Shown here: positions 58,629-64,000 of the stretch, one piece after another
Layout: every line of letters begins with the position of its first letter
Position numbering within the stretch: position 1 is the first letter of the stretch
DNA from: Micromonospora sp. KC606
GTDB lineage: Bacteria; Actinomycetota; Actinomycetes; Mycobacteriales; Micromonosporaceae
DNA length: 64,000 nucleotides
Direction: 5' to 3'
Assembly: GCF_004348675.1 (NCBI RefSeq)
Contig: NZ_SMKN01000006.1
Coordinates: 1-64,000 of the forward strand
Program-made: the position numbers and the translations under genes
Notes under the pieces: generated by a model
What the model saw: only the letters and a program-made list of their open reading frames with translations
Database searches by the model: none
Told to the model about the DNA's origin: nothing

Positions 58629-58647
58629 TAAGGATAGCCTTACCAAA
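58629..58647 (-). promoter_or_regulatory. IdeR/DtxR-type iron box upstream of transporter copy 1
   Basis: Read on the minus strand, TTTGGTAAGGCTATCCTTA matches the recalled IdeR consensus TWAGGTWAGSCTWACCTWA at 17 of 19 positions. It lies 15 bp before the start codon and overlaps AT-rich promoter hexamers, so iron-loaded IdeR would repress the operon. Confidence 0.75.
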
Positions 58648-58809
58648 GCCTCCGCACGTGAGTGACATCTCAACCTGCCGTCGGTGGTGAGGGCGGCTTC
58701 GCATCGATCACCGCCTGTGGCTGCGGTCACCGCCGGCGCGGGCGTGCGTGCGCGACGGCAGGCGAGGGCGTGGCTGGTCCGATGTGAGCGGGCTTACAGC
58801 CGGAACCCC

Positions 58810-58839
58810 TTGGATGCGAATGAAAACCGATCTCAATAA
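58810..58839 (+). promoter_or_regulatory. Promoter with Fur/Zur-like box upstream of transporter copy 2
   Basis: TTGGAT (58810-58815) and CAATAA (58834-58839) are spaced by 18 bp. TGAAAACCGATCTCA (58821-58835) is an imperfect palindrome that agrees with the actinobacterial Zur box core TGAAAATCATTTTCA at 11 of 15 positions. The start codon follows about 10 nt after the -10 box, so the mRNA may be nearly leaderless. Confidence 0.55.
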
Positions 58840-58849
58840 GCTGCCCGCC

Positions 58850-60340
58850 ATGATTGCTGCACCAGCCGTCCGACGCGCCGGCCTTGTCGCGTCCGTGTTC
58901 GTCCTCCTGTTGCCCACCGGCTGCTCCGGCGGGAGTGCCGCCGGCGAGAACGGCGGCGACCGGCTGCGGGTGGCGATGCTCCAGCCACCTCGTTCCGGGC
59001 TGTCGCCGTTCAGCGACGACGCCTTCAAGCTCTCCCGCCTGGGCATCGCCGAAACGCTGGTCAGCCTCGACGAGGGCGGCGCACCGCAGCCGGCGCTGGC
59101 CACCGCGTGGTCGCAGGTCGACCGCACCACCTGGCGGTTCACCCTGCGGGAGGCGGTGCGGTTCCACGACGGCACGACCCTGGACGCGGCCCGGGTCGTC
59201 GACGTGCTGCGGCGGGCCGCCGCGACCAAGCCGAAGCCGCGCATCCTGGACGGGGTCGAGCTGTCCGCCGAAGCGGAGCAAGGGGCGGTCGTCGTCCGGA
59301 CCGCCGTGCCCGATCCACTGCTGCCGCAGCGGCTGTCCAGCCCGCAGCTGTCGATCCTGGCCGCGGCGGCGTACCAGGCAGACGCGGTGAACCCGGTCCG
59401 GACCGGGACCGGCCCGTTCGTGCTGACCCGGCTGACCGGCACGCAGGGCGCGACGCTGGACCGGTACGACGGGTACTGGGGTGGCCCCGCCGCCGCATCC
59501 GGCATCGACGTCTCGTTCGTGCCTGACGGCACCGCCCGGGCCGCCGCGCTGCGCACCGGCGCCGCCGACATCGTCGAGGCCGTGCCGGCGTCGCAGCTGG
59601 CGGTGCTGGACAAGCAGCTGTACCGCACCGTGTCGATGCCCCGCACCAACACGCTCTACCTGAACAGTCGCACCGGCGCGTTCGCCGACCCCGCCGTCCG
59701 GGCCGCGGCCCGCGCAGCCGTCCAGCGCGACCCGCTGGTCGCCGGCGTGTACGAAGGGAACGCCGACACCGCCCGCGGCCTGCTCGGGCCGGCGGTGCCG
59801 TGGGCCGCGCAGCGGCCGGCACGCACCGAACGGCCGGCCGGATCCGCGACCGGCAAGAAGATCGTGCTGGCCACCTTCAGCGACCGCCCGGAACTGCCCG
59901 AGGTCGCCGCGACGGTCGCCCAGCAGCTCGAAGCGGTCGGCTTCGTGGTCCAGCAGGTGGTGCGCGAGTACGCCCACATCGAGGCCGACGCGCTGGCCGG
60001 GCGGTTCGACGCGTTCATTCTCTCCCGCGCCACCATGCTCGACTCCGGTGACCCGGTCGCGTACCTCGCCAGCGACTTCACCTGCGACGGCGGCTTCAAC
60101 ATCGCGCAACTCTGCGACCCGGCGGTGGACCAGGCGATCGGGGCGGCCTCGGTGGAGGGCGACCTGACCAGGCGGCGGGCCCTCATCCTCGCCGCCGAGA
60201 GGGCGGTGCTGGAGACGGACGCCGCGGTACCGATGCTGCACGAGCGGGTGGCGCAGGGCAACGCCCCGGGAGTGGTCGACGCACGGTTCGACCCGCGGGA
60301 GCGGTTGCTCGTCGGCCTGAAGACCCGCCGAACCGGATGA
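58850..60340 (+). CDS. Family-5 substrate-binding lipoprotein, copy 2
   Basis: A 496-aa paralogue of the lipoprotein at 57.1-58.6 kb, with lipobox LPTGC (Cys25). Shared features include SPFSDDAFKLSRLGIAETL, RTGTGPFVLTRLTG, GATLDRYDGYWGG and ASDFTCDGGFNIAQLCDP. ATG at 58850 lacks a good ribosome-binding site but lies just past a promoter. A Fur/Zur-like box overlaps the -10 element. Its stop overlaps the fused-permease start (ATGA). The ligand is unknown; metal chelates are plausible. Confidence 0.9.
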   Translation: MIAAPAVRRAGLVASVFVLLLPTGCSGGSAAGENGGDRLRVAMLQPPRSGLSPFSDDAFKLSRLGIAETLVSLDEGGAPQPALATAWSQVDRTTWRFTLREAVRFHDGTTLDAARVVDVLRRAAATKPKPRILDGVELSAEAEQGAVVVRTAVPDPLLPQRLSSPQLSILAAAAYQADAVNPVRTGTGPFVLTRLTGTQGATLDRYDGYWGGPAAASGIDVSFVPDGTARAAALRTGAADIVEAVPASQLAVLDKQLYRTVSMPRTNTLYLNSRTGAFADPAVRAAARAAVQRDPLVAGVYEGNADTARGLLGPAVPWAAQRPARTERPAGSATGKKIVLATFSDRPELPEVAATVAQQLEAVGFVVQQVVREYAHIEADALAGRFDAFILSRATMLDSGDPVAYLASDFTCDGGFNIAQLCDPAVDQAIGAASVEGDLTRRRALILAAERAVLETDAAVPMLHERVAQGNAPGVVDARFDPRERLLVGLKTRRTG

Positions 60341-62070
60341 GCCGCGCCAACGGCCTGCTCCTGGCCACGTGCTCGCGGCTGGTCGCGCTGCTCGCCCTCC
60401 TCGCCCTGGTCGGTGCGTTGCCGTGGTTGTCCGGGCGTGACCCGGCCCGCAGCATACTGCGCGCCCAGTACGGCGAGAGCGTTCCCGACCCGGCCGCCTT
60501 GGCCGCGATCCGGGAGAAGCTGCGGCTCGACGACGGGCCACTGGTGCTGTTCGGCAGATGGCTGGCCGGCGTGCTCCGTGGCGACCTCGGCACGTCCTGG
60601 GTGACCGGCACGCCGGTGGCGCCCACCGTCTGGTCGGCGCTCGGCGTGTCGCTGACCCTGATGGGCGCGGCCCTGGCGGTGGCGCTGGTCGTCGCCGCGC
60701 TGCTGGTGCTGCGCGGGCTGTGGCGCGGGCGTACCACCCGGCGCGGTGGCGCGCTGGGCGCGGCGCTCACGTCGATCCCCGAGTTTCTCCTCGGAATCGC
60801 GTTGCTGCTGGTCGTGGCGGTGTGGCTGGAGTGGGCGGACCCGTACGGCTGGTCCGCTGCACACCATGCGGTGCTGCCGGCGCTCGCGCTCGGGATCCCG
60901 GCCGGTGGGCTGCTCGGCCGGTTGGCCGACGACGCGATCCCGGGTGCCTTCCGGGAGCCGTGGGTGCGTACCTGGGCCACCGGTGGGCTGCCCCGGCGCA
61001 CCATCGCGTACGGGGTGCTGCGCCGCAGCCTGCCGGCACTGTTTCCGCAGTTCACGATCGTCGTGGTGGGCCTGACCGGCGGCGCGGTCCTGGTCGAGGT
61101 GCTGTTCGCCATCCCCGGCCTGGGCCGGCTCGCGCTCGGCGCCGCGGCGGCCCAGGACCTGCCGGCGGTCCAGGGCGCGGTGCTCGCCCTGGCCGTGCTC
61201 GCCGCGGCGGTGAGTGTCCTCGCCGCCGTGGCGCAGCGGCTGGCCGTGGGGCCGGCGCTGGACGCCGCCGGGCTCCAGCCGCCACCGCCGGACCCCGGGC
61301 CGCGGGTCCGCCGGGTCTGGCTGGTTCCCGGCGTCCTCGGGGGAGTGCTGCTGGCGGTGGTGCTGGCCGGGCTGCTGCGTGATCCGACCCATGTGGACAC
61401 CGGGCTACGGCTCGCCGCGCCGTCGTGGGACGCCGCGCTGGGCCGCGACGCGCTCGGCCGCGATCTGCTCGCCCGGCTCGGGCACGGCGCCCTGCGTACC
61501 GTGGGCGTCGCCGTCGCGGTCAGCGCTGTCGCGTTCGCGCTGGGGGTGGCGGCCGGCCTGCTGCCCCGGCTGACGCAGGGCGCGGCCGAGCTGGTCAACG
61601 CGGTGCCGCCGGTGCTGGTCGGGCTGATCACCGCGGCGGCGTTCGGCCCGAGCACCGGTGGGGCGGCGGTGGCGGTGGCGGCGACCGCGTGGGCGCCGCT
61701 CGCCCTGCACGTGGCCGCCCTCGTCCGCGAGGAGCTGGCCAGCGGGTACGTGCAGGCGTGCTGGTTGCTGGGGGCGAGTCGGATCCGGGTGCTCGCCGTC
61801 CACGTGCTGCCCGGTGTGCTGCCACCGGTGATCCGGCACGCGCTGCTGCGCCTCCCCGGCGTCGCGCTGGCCATCGCCTCGCTCGGTTTCGTCGGCCTCG
61901 GCACCCAACCGCCCACGCCCGAGTGGGGCCGCATCCTCGCCGAGGCGATGCCGTACGTGGAGCGCGCCCCGTGGGCGGCGCTCTCCGGGGCGGCGGCACT
62001 CGCGCTGCTCGGCGCCCTGTCGATCACCGCGTCGACCGCCCTCGGCGTCGCCCGGGCGCACCGTCGTTGA
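60337..62070 (+). CDS. Fused OppB-OppC-type ABC permease, copy 2
   Basis: A 577-aa fusion with the same two-permease order as copy 1: first half with SVPDPAALAAIREKLRLDDG, LALGIPAGGLLGRLADDAIP and IPGLGRLALGAAAAQDLPA; second half with GRDALGRDLLARLGHGALRT and ASLGFVGLGTQPPTPEWGRI. Each half supplies about six helices. It is translationally coupled to the lipoprotein gene by an ATGA overlap. No ATPase gene follows. Confidence 0.9.
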   Translation: MSRANGLLLATCSRLVALLALLALVGALPWLSGRDPARSILRAQYGESVPDPAALAAIREKLRLDDGPLVLFGRWLAGVLRGDLGTSWVTGTPVAPTVWSALGVSLTLMGAALAVALVVAALLVLRGLWRGRTTRRGGALGAALTSIPEFLLGIALLLVVAVWLEWADPYGWSAAHHAVLPALALGIPAGGLLGRLADDAIPGAFREPWVRTWATGGLPRRTIAYGVLRRSLPALFPQFTIVVVGLTGGAVLVEVLFAIPGLGRLALGAAAAQDLPAVQGAVLALAVLAAAVSVLAAVAQRLAVGPALDAAGLQPPPPDPGPRVRRVWLVPGVLGGVLLAVVLAGLLRDPTHVDTGLRLAAPSWDAALGRDALGRDLLARLGHGALRTVGVAVAVSAVAFALGVAAGLLPRLTQGAAELVNAVPPVLVGLITAAAFGPSTGGAAVAVAATAWAPLALHVAALVREELASGYVQACWLLGASRIRVLAVHVLPGVLPPVIRHALLRLPGVALAIASLGFVGLGTQPPTPEWGRILAEAMPYVERAPWAALSGAAALALLGALSITASTALGVARAHRR

Positions 62071-62077
62071 GGCGCCT

Positions 62078-63124
62078 CTAGGCAGGGGAGGATCTGCGGA
62101 CGACGAGCGTCGTGGGCACGGTGATGGACAGCGGGTTCCGCCCGGCGGTGATGTCGGCGAGCAGCCGGACCATCTCCTCGCTGATCCGCTCCAGCGGCTG
62201 GCGCACCGTGGTCAGTGGCGGGTCGAGCGTGGCGGCCAGCCCGGAGTCGTCGAAACCGACGACGCGCACGTCGCGGGGCACGTGGCGGCCGGCCTCGCGC
62301 AGCACCGGGAGAGCCCCGGCGGCAAGGGCGTCGGAGGCGGCGAAGACCGCGTCGAGGTCGGCGGCCCGGTCCAGCAGGGCGCGCATGGCCGTCTCGCCGC
62401 CTTCCCGGCTCCAGTCGGCGTGCGCGATCCGGGCCGGCTCCACCGCGAGCCCGTGCGCGGTCAGCGCGTCGGTGTAGCCGTGCAGCCGGTCCACTCCGCC
62501 GGAGGTGTCCTGCGGGCCGGTGATCGTGGCGATCCGCCGGCACCCGGCGGCGAGCAGGTGTTCGACCGCGGACCGCGCGCCCGATCGGTCGTCCGCCGCC
62601 ACCGAGCTGATCACCTGCTCGTAGCCGAGCACCCGGCCGCAGGCCACGATCGGCACCTCGGCGCGCACCAGCTGGCCGAGCAGTGGGTCGCCGGAGTGCG
62701 GGGAGACCAGCAGCACGCCGTCGACGTGGCCGCCGGACAGGTACGACACGGCCCTGTCGCGTTCCGTGGCGGTCGCCGCGATCATCAGGATCAGCGTCTG
62801 CTCCCGCGCGGAGAGGGCCTGGGCGACGCCGCGCAGCAACACGGCGAAGTTCGAATCCTCGAAGAGCAGGTGCTGCGGTTCGGTGAGCAGGAAGGCGATC
62901 GATCCCGACCTGCCGGTGGCCAGGGACCGCGCGTGCGGGTTGGCGGTGTAGCCGGTGCGGGCGATCGCGTCGCGCACCAGCCGGACCGCCTCGGGGCTCA
63001 CCCAGTCGTGGCCGTTGAGGACGCGGGAGACCGTGGCGTACGAGACCCCCGCCACCCGAGCGACGTCGCGGATGGTGGGCCGCTTACGCCCAGGCCCGGA
63101 CGGGTTCGGCACGGGCGTGATCAT
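62078..63124 (-). CDS. LacI-family repressor of the GH35 locus
   Basis: A 348-aa repressor: HTH ~residues 17-36 (TIRDVARVAGVSYATVSRVL), hinge NPHARSLATGRSGSIAFLL and a periplasmic-binding-like domain ending VVRRSS. The ATG at 63124 has no strong ribosome-binding site. It is divergent from a GH35 beta-galactosidase with two matching operators between them. Its 3' end lies 7 nt from the convergent permease stop. Confidence 0.92.
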   Translation of the reverse strand: MITPVPNPSGPGRKRPTIRDVARVAGVSYATVSRVLNGHDWVSPEAVRLVRDAIARTGYTANPHARSLATGRSGSIAFLLTEPQHLLFEDSNFAVLLRGVAQALSAREQTLILMIAATATERDRAVSYLSGGHVDGVLLVSPHSGDPLLGQLVRAEVPIVACGRVLGYEQVISSVAADDRSGARSAVEHLLAAGCRRIATITGPQDTSGGVDRLHGYTDALTAHGLAVEPARIAHADWSREGGETAMRALLDRAADLDAVFAASDALAAGALPVLREAGRHVPRDVRVVGFDDSGLAATLDPPLTTVRQPLERISEEMVRLLADITAGRNPLSITVPTTLVVRRSSPA

Positions 63125-63257
63125 ACTCTGCGTCGTTCCGTCACGCCGTGACCGCGCTGGCGGCCACCGGTGGCAATGGTCCTTCGTGGTCGGGCTGACC
63201 GGTACGAGGACCGGCCGAGGCCCGCGCCCGTCCGGGACGGGGCGCCGGAGCGGAACA

Positions 63258-63369
63258 TGTAACCGGTTACAGTGAGGGCGCAGGGGCGGGTGCCATGACC
63301 TAGATTCCCTCCCGTCAGGCGCCTGTGTCCCGGGCCTCTCAGGGGCACCGTGGCCTGTGACCGATTACA
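63258..63369. promoter_or_regulatory. Twin LacI operators between lacI and the GH35 gene
   Basis: TGTAACCGGTTACA (63258-63271) is a perfect 14-bp palindrome. TGTGACCGATTACA (63356-63369) differs at two positions. They are 98 bp apart, about nine helical turns, which would suit DNA looping by a tetrameric or dimer-of-dimers LacI protein. Confidence 0.75.
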
Positions 63370-63390
63370 GTCGAAGTACCCGGAGGGCTG

Positions 63391-64000
63391 ATGACCACCG
63401 ATCCGCTGCCGTGGCCCGATCCGCTCTCCGTGCGCCATCACCCCTGGGTGGCCCCGTCACGCCGACCCCGGATGAGCAACGACGAGGACGCCCGCCCCGG
63501 GCTGTCGCTGACCAACCGGTACCTGACGCGCGACGGCGCACCCGTCATCCCCGTCTCCGGCGAGCTGCACTACAGTCGCGTGCCTCGGCACCGCTGGGCC
63601 GAACGCCTCCGGCAGATGCGCGCGGGCGGAATCACCGTGGTGGCCACCTACGCCTTCTGGATGCACCACGTCGAACACCGCGGCGCTCCACGTTTCGACG
63701 GCAACCTCGACGTGGCCGCCTTCGTCGACCTCTGCGCCGAGGCCGGCCTCGACGTGGTCCTGCGGATCGGCCCCTGGTGCCACGGGGAGGTACGCAACGG
63801 CGGCTTCCCCGACTGGGTCCAGCGGGCCCCGGTACGGCACCGCACCGACGACCCCGGCTACCTGGAACTGGTCCGGGCATGGTGGGGTCAGCTCGCCGCC
63901 GCCCTGGCCGGCCGCTGCTCACCGGCGGGCACGGTGCTCGGCATCCAGTTGGAGAACGAGCTGTACGACCAGCCGGGGCACCTGATCACGCTCAAGCGGC
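63391..64000 (+). CDS. Beta-galactosidase, GH35 (partial, runs off the window)
   Basis: The first 203 residues of a GH35 enzyme are present and the frame is still open at the window end. ATG has GGAGGG 4 nt upstream. Family signatures: SGELHYSRVPRHRWAERL (residues ~57-74), RIGPWCHGEVRNGGFPDWV (~127-145) and the acid/base region GIQLENELYD near 190. No signal peptide, so it should be cytoplasmic. It is probably induced by a galactoside through the adjacent LacI protein. Confidence 0.9.
   Translation, partial: MTTDPLPWPDPLSVRHHPWVAPSRRPRMSNDEDARPGLSLTNRYLTRDGAPVIPVSGELHYSRVPRHRWAERLRQMRAGGITVVATYAFWMHHVEHRGAPRFDGNLDVAAFVDLCAEAGLDVVLRIGPWCHGEVRNGGFPDWVQRAPVRHRTDDPGYLELVRAWWGQLAAALAGRCSPAGTVLGIQLENELYDQPGHLITLKR

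Overview
The window is about 72% GC by eye, with GTG starts, stop/start overlaps (ATGA, GTGA), many lipoprotein and Tat signals, XRE-DUF397 pairs and LacI/GntR-controlled sugar loci. It reads as the chromosome of a filamentous actinomycete, most likely Micromonosporaceae (inference from gene style; no rRNA or tRNA gene is present to confirm it). No phage, intact insertion sequence or CRISPR array was seen.

Layout. 1-3.6 kb: a stand-alone degenerate NRPS condensation-domain protein, two tandem SapA-like secreted proteins and an NBR1-Ig membrane protein. 3.8-9.7 kb: a minus-strand sugar kinase plus GH2 beta-galactosidase pair, divergent from a GH51 arabinofuranosidase. 9.7-15 kb: an unrecognised 587-aa protein with a possible leader peptide, then a CUT1 sugar importer (binding protein and two permeases) behind a LacI-type operator.

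15-31.5 kb: a GntR (IolR-like) regulator divergent from a long plus-strand operon: iolC, a Cgl0159-type aldolase-like protein, iolB, iolD, iolA/mmsA, iolE, iolG, followed in the same direction by a Tat-exported PAP2 phosphatase, a second Gfo/Idh/MocA oxidoreductase and a GH38 alpha-mannosidase. This makes a complete myo-inositol catabolic route with an unusual tail that could feed it from mannosyl- or phospho-inositol compounds. That link is the main candidate for an undescribed system and is an inference.

31.5-45.6 kb: a SulP transporter with a MerR regulator, two related glycogen-debranching-type glycosidases, an SDR, a second CUT1 importer with its own LacI regulator, an area of decayed genes and a sulfotransferase. 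45.6-52 kb: an MFS exporter, a noncoding stretch with relics, a secreted GH5-CBM cellulase-like enzyme and a secreted GH43-ricin enzyme. 52-55.3 kb: TerC with an upstream yybP-ykoY manganese riboswitch, an XRE/DUF397 pair and three small overlapping genes.

55.3-62.1 kb: two divergent paralogous copies of a peptide/nickel-type importer, each a lipoprotein plus a single-chain OppB-OppC permease fusion. One copy is behind an IdeR/DtxR-type iron box, the other behind a Fur/Zur-like box. 62-64 kb: a LacI regulator divergent from a GH35 beta-galactosidase that runs off the end, with two matching operators between them.

None of the four ABC importers has an ATPase gene here. For the CUT1 systems a shared MsiK-type ATPase elsewhere is the usual actinobacterial arrangement.
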